NCBI GenBank assembly: GCA_021397835.1
Contig: JAJFZO010000229.1
Span: forward strand, 2,728,001 to 2,792,000
DNA length: 64,000 nucleotides
Direction: 5' to 3'
Source: Moringa oleifera
Taxonomy: Eukaryota; Streptophyta; Magnoliopsida; Brassicales; Moringaceae
The notes beneath the pieces were generated by a model. The model saw only the letters and a program-made list of their open reading frames with translations. It was not told where the DNA came from and ran no database searches. Below, in pieces: positions 47,897-60,600 of this stretch (within the stretch, counting starts at the first letter, position 1; each line of letters opens with the position of its first letter). The position numbers were made by a program, and so were the translations under genes.

Positions 47897-49660
47897 TGTC
47901 ACTATCTCTGTGTCACCAACTTCTTTCTCCACTCCAACTCCAAACACCACCTCTACTATTTCTTCTTCATTCTCTTCCATCTCACAAACAGATTTTCCAA
48001 CTGCAACACCTCAATCGCTTTCCATTGCTCCTTTTCCTGATGTCGCTCCTTCTCCCTCATCATTCTCTCTTTCTACAATTCCCTTAGTAACTGATCTTAG
48101 CATTCCATCTGTACTACCTTCCCATCCATATACTACTAATGTTCATCCTATGGCCACTCGTTCTAAAATTAGTATTATTAAACCTAAGTGTTTCTAAATA
48201 AGTATACAGGTTTACCATAGGATCCAACCACTTAAAAGGCTGTTGCAGAGGTGCCTGAATGGAAACAGGCCATGGAACTTGAGTTTGCTGCACTCCAACA
48301 CAGCAAGACTTTGGCAATTAGTTCCAGTTCCTTTTAATGCCAAAGTTATAGGCTGCAAGTGGGTGTATGGATTCAAGCTTAAGCCTGATGGGACTATTGA
48401 CCGTTACAAGGCCATATTAGTAGCAAAAGGTTACAATCGAACAGAACGTCTTGATTATTTTGAAACATTCAGCCCTGCTGTCAAACCACCTGCCATCAGA
48501 GTTGTGCTTAGTAGTGCAGTCTCTCAGAACTGGTTTATCAGGTAGCTTGATGTTCGAAATTCCTTCTTAAATGGTGACTTACTGGAGGATGTTTACATGG
48601 ATCTACCACAAGGCTTTATGGATCAACAAAACCCCAATTATGTGTGCAAGCTCACCAAGTCTTTATATGGCCTGAAACAGTCTCCATGCTTGGTTTCATA
48701 AGCTTAGTAGGCCCCTGTTTTTTCTTCATACAACTAACACTATGCTCGTGGTAATAATTTATGTTGATGATATAATCGTCACTAGTCCTGTTCTTGCTTA
48801 TAATCAGCAGCTCCTATCTTCTCTTCAATCTCAATTTGCAATTAAGGATCTTGGAGACTTGCATTACTTCCTTGGCATTGAAGTCCAACGCACTTCTACT
48901 GGTCTGCATTTAAGTCAGAGTAAACGTGCTTCAGATCTCCTTTCATGGGCTCAATTAACAGATTCCAAACCAGTCTCAACGCCTATGATTGCTAACTCTG
49001 TTCTCTCACTTCAAGATGGTTCTCCCTTGCCTGATGGTTCTGTTTATCGTATCTTGGAGCTTTGCAATATTGTACACTTACCAGGTCTGACATTGCCTTT
49101 GCTATCAATAACGTAGGTCAGTTTATGCATCAACCAACAGATACCTTGCAGGTACAGTGCACTATGATTTCTTTCTCCAAGCCTCTCCCGATCTTCAACT
49201 CTCCTGCTTCACGGATGCTGACTTGGCTTCATGCCCTGATGATCGACGAAGTACTAGTGCCTATTGCATCTTCCTTGGTCTGAATCTTGTATGCTGGTCT
49301 TCAAGCAAGCAGGAGATAGTGTCTCGGTCTAGTACCGAGCCTGAGCATCAAGGTTCAGAAAATGGTGTTACTGAATTGATGTGGCTCGAGTTCTTTAATT
49401 CTTGAGCTTCATGTTCCATCTTCAAGACCATCTGTTCTTTTCTGTGATAACATAGGAGCTCTCTATTTGAGTGCCAATCCCATTATGCATGCTCGCTGAA
49501 AGGATATTGGAGTTGACTATCATCTTGTGCGAGAAAGTGTAGCCTCCTAACAGTTGCATATCAATTACATCCCTGCCTCTGATCAGTTAGCTGATTGCTT
49601 GACAGAACCATTAGCTGCTTCTTCGTTTTCTTACTCTGATCAAGTCTAAGCTCACCATTA
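47897..49660 (+). pseudogene. Copia C reverse transcriptase and RNase H (broken)
   Basis: Continues the Ser/Pro/Thr-rich linker of copia C, then HPMATRSKISIIKPK (about 48150). Reverse transcriptase with [47 protein letters not shown] and the catalytic YVDDIIVTS (about 48763). Then [35 protein letters not shown] and RNase H pieces SSSKQEIVSRSSTEPE and CDNIGALYLSANPI. Stops and frameshifts occur at about 48183, 48541, 48700, 49110 and 49405. Inactive. Domain order and motifs match copia. Confidence 0.85.
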
Positions 49661-49687
49661 TCCCTTGGCCGTTAAGCTTGCGGGGGA

Positions 49688-49720
49688 TGTTAACCAGGAT
49701 AATTATAGAAGCTTACCGTT
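49688..49720 (+). repeat. Truncated 3' LTR of copia C
   Basis: TGTTAACCAGGATAATTA... matches the first 30 or so bases of the 5' LTR, then similarity stops. The purine tract lies just before it. Confidence 0.7.
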
Positions 49721-49753
49721 GTCACTGGATGTGAGAATGTAACTGGATCTAAA

Positions 49754-49905
49754 AATGACTAACACCTCCCAAAATTCATGGATCAAGTCTATGTTCCTGT
49801 GATTAACAGATTTCTACTAATGGTTTGTCTGATTTTTGCCTGCACTATCCTAAGCATCAATGTGGTTGCTAATGCATACAGCAAAATATATTTCTTCCCT
49901 ATTTG
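49754..49905 (+). pseudogene. HAK/KUP potassium transporter fragment
   Basis: The frame starting at 49778 reads MDQVYVPVINRFLLMVC and then CTILSIN...NAY. This fits the conserved KUP/HAK/KT segment G-Q-[VI]-Y-[IV]-P-x-[IV]-N-W-F-L-L, followed by C-S-I-x-x-I and G-N-A-Y-G. Just upstream LKMTNTS resembles the LK-VHTS motif in another frame. A stop or frameshift separates the two, and homology ends after NAY. About 45 residues of a protein usually near 780 remain. No neighbouring KUP exons are visible. Confidence 0.65.
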
Positions 49906-51670
49906 CTGTTTTTGTGGTCTTATAAAAAATTCATCTTTTAACATTAGGACCCTGCAGTTTTGTTTCTTATAATAATCCAGATTTAATTCAATTTCCCGAG
50001 TTAAGTTGATATAAAATCACAATGGGACTTTCCTCAACAAAATTATTAATCTGATGACTTTTTTTTTTGGATTTATATATATGAACCAGAAGTGTCTCAT
50101 TTTTTTTTTAAATTTGTTTAATTACAAATTATGTGATTATTTTTATAAAATTTTAAATTTTTATAATAAAATATAATTTTTTTCTTAAATCGACTTCCAT
50201 AATGAAATATTAGGTTTTCACTTTTATACCATACCTCATTTCTCTTTTTCTTTGTGTCACAAAGACGAATTTTGATAATGAGATTAATTGTTTGATATTA
50301 TATTATAATTAATTAATGTCCCATAAAAAAATCTTGATAACAAAATATTAATTATTTGGTGTTACATGGTTTTTAATATTTTTTATTAAATAAAAAATAT
50401 TTTTAAAACATCCATTTAATTTAATAAAATAAACATTAATTTTAAATATCAAACATATTAAAATTAAAAATAATTTATAATCAATTTGATATCAATTTAA
50501 CCACTGTTGTGAATGTCTTAATTATTTGTTGTTTATTCTTTTTTTATAATTGTTTTTTGAACTTAAATTTTATTTTTATTTTTAAAAAATAAATTGAATT
50601 TATATTTTAAAATAAACCATTTGAAGTGACTAAATATAACTTTAAAAAAACTAACTATAAATTTTTTTGATATTTTTTCAAAATACTTTTTCCATCAAAT
50701 AGGAATTTCTCCTATCCGGTGAGAATTTTTTCAAAAATTGTTTAACAATAAGAAAATAATTTTTTCAAACCATCTGAAGTTTGATGTCATGTTCTTCAGA
50801 AAATGGTAACTTTCAGCAAATAATGTTAAAAAATCAAGATTTTCCTCCTCTCTCACCCTGTCAATTCTTCTGCCAAACAAGACCTTAGTTGAGAGCATAA
50901 CTTTATAGACTGCAATACTTAAAAAGGCCCTGGAGAGCCACCATATTGATAGCAATTGAATTTGACACTTCACCATAGCAGTGATTCACAGAATGATGAG
51001 GAATGGACATTAGAGTCAACACATGGAAGGAGAAAATGGAAGAATGAATCGTTCTGGCTGTAACATTAGTGGTACACATCAAAACTTTCCAATCATTTTG
51101 GCAAGTTTGTTTCTCTGCTCCAAGAAATCAACACTCTTGCCAGTATCAACAGTTGCAGAACATCCATCCACCTTCCCAATGTGCCCACATTTTGCCATAG
51201 AGAAACACCAGTCATGGAGTCGCAGCTAGACTACCTTTCTTCAGCCACTAGTCAGTGACAAGCAGCTCAGGTATGTGGCATCCAGTCAAAGACAGTCATT
51301 AGCTGAAGTCAAAAGATGAAAAATAGAGCTCACTTGTATCAACCTCCATTTGGAAGAATAGAACAGAAATCTTATGAGCATTCCATAGTGGTGCTCAGAT
51401 TTTAGAGAAATTTCAATGCAAATTCAATACTTATTTATGGAAACTGGATGCTAATATATGTACTTTCCATTGCTATGTGTCTCCAAATGTGTGACTGCAA
51501 CTCTGTGCACGCGAATGGTGTGCGAGTGAGAGAGGTTGAGGAGGGAGAGAATGGCAGAAAGCAAGGAGGTCATACCTCTGTTTCCTGTCAATCTGGAGGC
51601 TCTTCACCATCATTCTCATCGTGATAAAAGGCACCAACAAATATTTTCACTGAATTACAATATATACTCA
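49906..51670. other. AT-rich intergenic DNA and PNPase 3' flank
   Basis: Very AT-rich from 50040 to 50720, with nothing recognised. The 3' UTR of the minus-strand PNPase gene probably lies in the right part (about 51250-51670). Confidence 0.5.
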
Positions 51671-54600
51671 CTACCCAATTTTAGCCTCTCCATTCACTAA
51701 ACTGCTACCATCTTTGCTGGACAAACTACCAACTGCTCTACTGCTGCTTTTCTTTGGTTTGTCTTTGTTAGTATAGGGCCTATCTTTGGCAGAGCTGGCT
51801 AGTCTTTTGAGAACTTTCTTCTGTGGGATGTTAGTTTCTGCAGAACTACTAGAGGAACTTGCAACTTCTTCACAACCCATTTTGTCCTCTAACTGTTTGG
51901 TCTTTTCAGCTGAACCATCCTCTGATGCATTCCCATGTTCTTTTGAACTACTTTTATCAGGTATCTTCTGAGAGGCTGCAATATTTTTGGTGGGGTCGCT
52001 AGATTGCTGCTTTGCAGTGGATTTCTCTGAATCATTTTCAGGAAGTAGTGCTCGGCGACTAAGACGAAGTTGTCCCTTCTCATTTATCTGCAATATGCTC
52101 TCCTGATTACTATGTTCTTTGATGCAAATGCTCACATGGGAGGAGGCATAAACTAGTAAAACAAAGCAGCATTGAAAATGCCACCATGAAAGTAATTCTC
52201 ATTGTTTATTCTTGATAAAACATGTCCCATTCTTTCTTTAGTATCAAATGAATGACAGATGTTATATGCTCATTCAGTTAACAAGTGAATGAAAAATGTC
52301 TGTATGCAATATGGAGATTATAAATAAGTGTTTTGCTTGCGTATGTCCCAGAGGAAGTCACAAACCTCAATAAGCTTGACATCAATATGGTCTCCAACTT
52401 TAAAAGCCTGTAAAAACGGATTAACAAAATGATTATTTACCAGTAACCTCTACAGATTGTACATGGGGAAAATCACAAAGGAAGAAACAGTGCTCACGTC
52501 TTCTGCTTTTGCCAGCCAACCTGAACTGAGCTCACTAATATGGCAAAGTCCCTGCAAAATAGATATCAAAGGCATCTATGTTCTTGCTTCTCAAACAACC
52601 CATTTTCAGGAATAACAAGATTTTAGATTACTTGTCCACATAATATGATGGTTCTACGACAAGCCTCCCTTATGTTTGACCTACTTAAGAGAAGAAAGTT
52701 TCATTGATTCTGATACTTCAATTTATCCTTGGCAGAGAAAAAAAAAGGGAGAAAACAATCCCAAAATTGTCAATGTCATACGAGAAAACAAGAATTAAGT
52801 CTCAATATTCAGGCAAAACGATTATATCCCAATCAATATATCAATTAAATTTTAACAGGTCACAATTGTTTAGAAGAAACAATTTGGAATGAGGAACCAA
52901 ATTGTTAAGAGTAGAGAAGTTCTTAACAAGTAGGGATGAAACATGTACCTCACGCCCTGGAGCTATCTCTACAAAAACACCATAAGGAGCTATTGATTTG
53001 ATCTCACAGTCCCTGTTGCAACAGCATACAGAGTCAAATCAACTTTGAGCCAACCAAGCAATATGTATGACAAGGAAGCATACAGCTGCCAAATAGACCA
53101 ACAACCAAGCCATGAATTTTTTATTTTATTTTATTTTTGCCTGGCAATTGAGGGATAATCTCCTGGGTTATGTAGGATGAACCAACAGCTGGCATCCCCT
53201 GCCAAGGTGGTGATAATTTCAGCATCTGGCTCTATAAAGGATGCCAGGGTAGCGTTTCCCCCTAAAATTTACTCTCAAAAATAAAAAAAAAAGAATAATC
53301 TACTGCCAATTGTGTCCCAGAGGAGAACCAAAACTTTTCTTCTCACAAACCCTAGAAAGCCAAAAAATAATAATAATAATTAAAAAAAAAACTATGAATC
53401 AGAACCTTAGTGAAGGTCAAGACTGTTAAGAAAAAATGATAATGAGCACAGTGACATATAGAAAATTAGTTGCAAGGGCCTTCATTATTCGCATCTTTAA
53501 TACAAGAAGCTTAACAGAATGATAATCAGATGACAGTGATAAGAAATACATACTCCTTCCTTGACATGAAGAGAAAGAAGGCAAGAGAACAAAAGAGAGA
53601 CACCTGTAGATATCACCAATAGAAGGGACCATTGTCAAATTTAAAATGATGGATTTGGACTTCTCTAGGCTTGACAAATCCTTTGCAGTAATCTTTACCT
53701 GGAAAAAAAAAAAAATAGAGCGTGAAATTTCAGGGGTTACTGGAACACATTAATGGTATTAATGAAAGACAAGATCCTATTCTCATCTTACAATTCCATC
53801 ATCTTGTGTGTCAATAGCTTCCACTCCAGATTCTTCAATGATACTCTTCACTTTCTTCCCACCAGAACCAATGATAAGGTTCACTTTCTCTGGATTGACC
53901 TGCAAAACAGAATCAACGTGGTTAAGGATAAAATCAGCTACCATGAATCATGAGGTGTACGCGATTAAGTAATGAAATTGGTTAACTGAAGAAAAACAAA
54001 CCTTCATAACATGAATTAATGGAGCATACTTTGACAGGCTCTTCGAAGGGGGCGGCAAGCATTTCAACATCTCAGCTAAATCATAAAGCAGATAACAACA
54101 GAAACAAATTAGAGAAAATCATATGATGATATAGCATCAAAAGATTTATTTATACAAGACAAGTTGGACCATCAATCACAGAAGAAGCACATCATATACA
54201 AGCATTTCTTAATATAATTTCATTAGTCCTTAAAGTTTCAACATTTGCAGTGCAAAAATCACATTATTATATCATTCAAAGACTCATCATGATATTAGTA
54301 ATTTTTCCACTCTCCACTGGGACAGAGGAGACAACAACTTTACACTGTATGACCAAAGTCAGATATTGTGTTATACTCAACAACAGAAAAAAAAAAAAAA
54401 AAAGAATGAGGGGGGGGGGTGAGGGGGTGAAGAGGAAGAGAAGCAACTTTTAGATTTGAGAGCTCTATTTTAATCTGTTTATATGAAAAAGAATCATTCA
54501 GCATAAGATTAAGAAGAAAAAACTCAAAAGAAGGATCAACCACAGAAGGAATGCATAATTATATCTTTACTCTTTTCTTTAAATAAAAGTAGTCTCTAAT

Positions 54601-57600
54601 CAAAGTTCCAAAGTGGGTTCGGAAACCAAGAACTGCATGCTTCAAGAACTATCATAAATAAGAGGCGAATCTATCCTCCATATTATAGCATAAATCATGC
54701 TTACATGTCTGTTTTCAAAGATGCATCCTTTAGAAAATTTCAAGTCGCCAATTAAATAAGGAGAAAACCCATCAAATATTTCAACTTTCTGGCTAAAGCT
54801 GCATATCGGAAGGCAAATATTATGTAAAGTGTCTGTAATAACATCTAAAATGACAGGCTAGAGTAGAGACGCACATCCACTTCAATGCCAGTAAACAAAC
54901 CTAAAGGAGATTTGTCATGTATGTCTTGCAATTGGTATCTCAGATGTGACAAGGGAAAAGAACAGAAGAGACAAATATGAAAAATCAAGGCATAAGAAGA
55001 GAGTTTATGGATAGAAATCATTTTGGAGGGATGAAGTCATTTGCATGGCAACAGAAGGCTTAAAGGATGACTACAAATGGCCAAATAATTCAAAACAAAG
55101 GAGATAACAATGATAGTGGATTTACTACTCAGAAAGCCTGACATGAGGTTATTTGTTTTACAGAGGTCAAATTCTCAAGATATTTCAAACAACCACATGC
55201 CTCTAATAAAGGTCAAAATTCTAAGAGATCATCAAGTGCCATCGTCAAGTATTATAAGTGTACCAAGCACAGACAGTTTTAAAGCATCTAGAGATTCCAA
55301 TGAGATAGTCACACTAGAGCTAAGAAATCAGACTAAGTCCAAAGATCTCTGTGCACATTACAGTAACGAAGTTAAAATTAAAGGAAAAGTTTTATGAACG
55401 ATATTCTTTCTCATCATTTGGAACCAAGGCTACCACAAAATACCCTCAATTCTACTCATTTTTGAATGAAAAACACAATTAATTACAATTTTCAAACATT
55501 ATCATTGATGCAACCATTCCCCCAGAAATGTGTCAATACTAGGGGTTGTTCTCTACATAAGAAATTCTATGATCCCTACTCATCAAGATTCATCGAGACA
55601 AAAAGTTATTCTTTCTTGAAAATTGAGTTTAAAGGGACAATACCTACCCTTTAACAGATTATTCCCGCCAACTTAAACTTGCATAAGAGCTAAATAAAAA
55701 TTCCTGAAACTTCTGCATCCTTCTTAGACATACCAAGACTTACAAACTAAAACCAAATAAACTTCATAAGTTCTAAAGAAGATAGGTGAAAGGTTTACCA
55801 AGAATAAGCCTGCGACCATACTTCGCCTGCAGAAGTGCTGTTTTCATGATCGGTAAAGTGATTCCTCCTACCTAGGCAAAAGAATGGTCATTGGTAATTA
55901 TTTAGGGGCATCAGTCATAACCAAGCAATGGTCAGAAGGGAACACGTAAGTTAGCAAGCTGCTGTTTGTAGCACGTAATACATGGCCCTTGAAAACAGAA
56001 GATAAGATATGACTCGATGCAATACTAAGTAAAACGAAGATGATAATGACCTTTATGTCCATCTGAAATGCAGTTATACCATCTTCATTTCCAGCAACCT
56101 GAGAGTACGTTAAATACAAGGTTAATTGTCGAACTCTGAAATTCATAATTGCATGACTATGATATCTAAATAGATCTAATATGTTTTGAAATTGAACACC
56201 ATATCATGCATATAACCAAAGACAGTTGGTTAGATATGACCTTAAAATCCATATCTCCAGATGCATCTTCAGATCCAGTAATGTCAGAGAGAATAAGTGG
56301 TGTTCCGTCGCCCCCAAATTCTTCAGTCTCCAAAACCAGACCCATTGCTATCCCTGCAATAGAGCACCTTAATGGGACCCCAGCATCTTGCAATGCCAAG
56401 CAACCTCCACAAACAGATGCCATGCTGTAACATGTAAACTTGATGCTAAGTAATAAACACTAAACTCCAAATACACAGAACATAACTTGACAGGTAGCTC
56501 TTAAAGAAAAGAAATAAGGGTCTCAATGCAGAAATATTCAGGACAGAGTGGAGAACATGCTCTAGATGATTCAGAGAATATTCAAGGATATAAATTACAG
56601 CATCTTGAGATTCTGCTTTCTGATAAACATAAAAAAATCAGCACCAAAAAATAGGACAAAAGAAAACCACCTTGAGGAACCATTGCTTTCTGTGATGGTA
56701 CTCTCAACACGTATGGTGTAAGGGAAATCATCTTCAGAAGGCAATATAGGTTCAAGAGCTCTCTCTGCAAGCATTCCATGACCTATTTCTCTTCTACTAG
56801 GTGCCCCCATTCGCCCAACTTCCCCAACACATGATGGAGGAAATGAGTACTGAAATAAAGAGCTGCAATGGTTAGCTAGCTCATTCCAAAAAGAAACAAA
56901 ACTCAAACTTGAAATCTAATAAAAAAGTATTTATTAGCACAGTAATTTTAATCAACCTCAAAGGCAGATTTTCTACGTCTCACTCTTGGGCTAATTAGAT
57001 TCTTAACATCTCGAATTGCAGTATCACTATATATCAACTTATCCTTCATTGCCATCAATAACTCTGACTCACCTACTTTCACATTTAAGCCCCAAACAAA
57101 TATTTGATTTTATGAGTCATCCTAAAGCCACTACCATTTTTATTCTCTCAGTATGCGCAATTTGAAGAACTTGAGAAGAAAATAAATCACATCATAACAA
57201 TTTTATTCAAATTAATATACAGAAACAATCCGTAGGATAGTTAAAATGCTCTGGGACCATTCAGATGTCCATAACATAGGACTACTAGGAGCTTTTTCTC
57301 AATTTGACAGTTATATTACATAACTTCAATAATTTCCTATAAAGTCCTTCGTATACATCTTTTTTCAGCTTTCCTTTTAGATACAATATAATGCATGCAC
57401 CTGTAATTTGAAGAATAGGGGATAGTAACTTTGTATGCACACCTTTCAAGAAACATTAGAGCTATAAGTATGCAGATTCAAAAGCAAATTCTATTCATTT
57501 TAATCATTTTCTAAGAGAGCAAATTGAAATTTGAACCAGAAGTTCAATTAGGAAACAAGAAAATATAACAATATGACAGTACAATTTGGATCTATCAATC

Positions 57601-60600
57601 GTGGCTAACATGCGACAATACAATTTTTAAAATGAATGTCCAACAGGAAATGAACAGGTAACTATAATTGACTGCACATCAAAAATGCCATTCTAAGAAA
57701 CAATGCATAAACTTATGCCTCTACAGAATCTTGTCAAAGTAGAACCTAACAGATGTGAGTGATGCAAATAGTTTAGTTTTTGTCTTGTCATAAAAGGTAA
57801 CCTCCAATTATTAACTGAAGAAAGATTTAACAGGAAAAATCATCCAGATAGACCTGAAGATAGAATCTCTTGTATTCATCCACGCCGACAAGATTGTCAA
57901 CTCTCTGTGCCATTAGTTTATCACCAAGTGTAACCACTGCCAGTGACTGTAGCAGAGAGAAAGAGGATAAGGCAAAAACAAACATAAATCAGGAACAACA
58001 AGACATCATAGCATGACCCAATACAACTCTGCATGACAGGATCCTTCTAAATATTATTAGAAAGGTAACCACACGACATAATCAAATAAAAGACATTAGT
58101 AACCTGGCAACACTACTAATGTTGACTGGATGAACAAAAGCCAAAAATCATGTCGGGAAGAAGTGAAGATGTTGCCAACAATATACAATTACAACTTACA
58201 AGTTTTAGGTCGATAAGAAGATTATGTGACTACAGTTTTTGACAAGGTGTACACATCAAGGCTCTACTGAAATAACAATATGTGATCTAAAATAATTTGC
58301 AGACATTATGAATAGAGGATAAGTAGCTTGACTGTCTGTGACTAAATCGTAAAGGTAATATTGTGCACATAAATGTAGATGCTGGTCCCCAAAACATTAG
58401 ATCAGATAGAAAACTTCTGAGAGATCACTTTGACCAAACATTTTCTCCATTAACATACCATGGAGAACAACACTTTCACACAAACAAACAAGACCAAAAA
58501 AAAAAGGAAAAATGTGTAACAAAAATACAAGATTGCATGATCATGCAGGTATTGATTCAATAACATTGCAATTTGCAAAACCTGTGTTTCTCCACGTGTG
58601 AAAAGAGCACTTCCATGTGCCCTTGGAAGTAATCCACCTCTTGAGTTAACTGGGCGTATCCCATCCGGAGATCTCCCATCACTTCTTTTTCCACCCTGTA
58701 AACAAGATAAATATAAGATGAACATTGTTAGTAGTAGCCATGTTCAGATGACAAAAGACTCCTTCCCAAAGTCTATAAGAATCTGCTTCATGTAACATAT
58801 CCTGGACTAACTTCGCATTAGAGAGTGTGTGGTTGCATCCACCAGCTGCAACTTCAAAGCATGCTAGGCTAAGGGAATGAAAACTTTCATAAAACCAGTA
58901 AGGTATAATGCCAACTTTAGTCCCCATTTATTAAATTATGGAACATTGAAAAATAAATAAATATATATATATATATATATATATCTCCCAAGATTTTAAA
59001 CCATGAAAAAGCTTGCCAATAAATTGATAATAACACTCTTTCAAAAAAGTATGACGAAAAGAAAAAATGTAAAATATACCAATTGTTAACAGAGAACACC
59101 CAATCATTAGGGAAGATACATAACCTTCTGAAAGAAAATGGACATAAACTGTATGCCTCATTGTAGTCATCACTTTAGCAACATGGCAGAGGCACAAAAT
59201 AAAACAGATTCCACAATACGACGAAGTTATTGCGAAAAGTTTTCAATTGGACAGGATATTTTCAAATTCACTAGCAGCAAGGCCACATACCTCAACAATA
59301 CGTCTCCGCAGGAACTTGGATGTAACTTCTTTAAATACCAGCTTCACATCAACCTCGGAGAACAGCTAAAACAGGATAATCATTGAATAAGTTGAAAGGC
59401 TTTGCCAACATCATGAATTCATATAAATTTTCACAAGATGACATGGTGGAAATGCAAGCAGAGATTAATATCAGATAACAGTTACAGTGAGAAACTATTT
59501 TTACAGCAAAACTGCCCGACAAGTTGCCAAGCAGATCAAGAACAGGACTTACCAAGGGGGTAGGCTTTCGTGTAATTGGCCTTATATGTATATCACCTTC
59601 ATCCACTTCACCATCTGGAACAACTTCCTCATCCTCCTCTTCATCCTCAAGCAACTCTGGCATTGATTCAACAGTTCCAGTAATTCCATCCTTACTGATA
59701 TACCCCTTTTCTGTAAGTATGGTTATAATTTTTTCTTCCAGTGAAGAAAGAGCCTTTCTTCTAGGAATTTTTTTCCTAATTTGCAACACTTTCACCAATT
59801 CATCACCAGCAATTTCCTGTACATAAGTACATGTTACTATTCATATTACATTCGTGAATTTGTATGATTTTAAAAACCAAAAAGTAAATTTTGAGATAAC
59901 TTATGCATCCTCATTTTCTTTCCACACGGTATGACTCCATCATAGGCATATAGAAACTCCTTTAAAAGGGTAGAGCATTTTACTACAAACAAACTTTCAA
60001 ACATCAACAGACAAACATCATAATGGCTTAAAAGTCCAAATCGCCTTGGTGATCCGACCACTTAATACATTAATTTCTTTAAATTTTTTTATCAGAATAA
60101 TTAGTTCTCTTATTCTGAGTTGAAACTCTCCGAGCATTAGCTTTATCTGCGCATCAAATGTTGTACATATGTTGCAATAAATTAAGAAAATACAAACTAG
60201 CTTCTAGAATAACTTGGAGAATTAGCAACACAAGGTAGAAAGTCTCTTATGACAAAAGTTATCACTCCACATTTGAAGAACCAAAAGTCTTCAATCTAAA
60301 GAAATGCAAAGAAACCATTAACTCAAGAAATCAAGGAAAGAAAATATAATACTTGTTGAACAAAAAATAAAGATATATCATACTTCGACATGCTTGTATA
60401 GCTCAGGGGGTGGTAATTTGATTGCATCAAGCATTTTTGGCTTTCCGCACTTCTCAACCAGAGCCTCAATTTCAATGCAGATGGTGCGTACTGCATCCTG
60501 GAATTAGAGAAAAGGATTAGATGTTATTAAGTAAAATAGCCGAAGTTTAAGTATCTGTCCTACATTTGTTATTGTTCTGTTTGATTGTCCAAGCCAACAT

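Larger units (their letters stand above)
35276..49720 (+). mobile_element. Outer Ty1/copia retrotransposon C, interrupted
   Basis: 5' LTR 35276-35493, tRNA-Met primer site 35495-35506, and gag, protease and integrase up to 37838. Reverse transcriptase and RNase H follow from 47897, then a purine tract (GCGGGGGA, 49681-49687) and the start of a 3' LTR at 49688. Integrase precedes reverse transcriptase, which defines copia. The middle is occupied by the chimeric element at 37844-47891, which is flanked by CCATC. Confidence 0.85.

Noticed and set aside
51023..51229. Plus-strand ORF MEGENGRMNR...
   Set aside because: Short, unrecognised and in the probable 3' flank of the PNPase gene; no support.
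53130..53290. GC-richer block with an A-rich end (AAAATAAAATAAAA on the minus strand), SINE-like
   Set aside because: No A box found and no target duplication; not enough to call an element.
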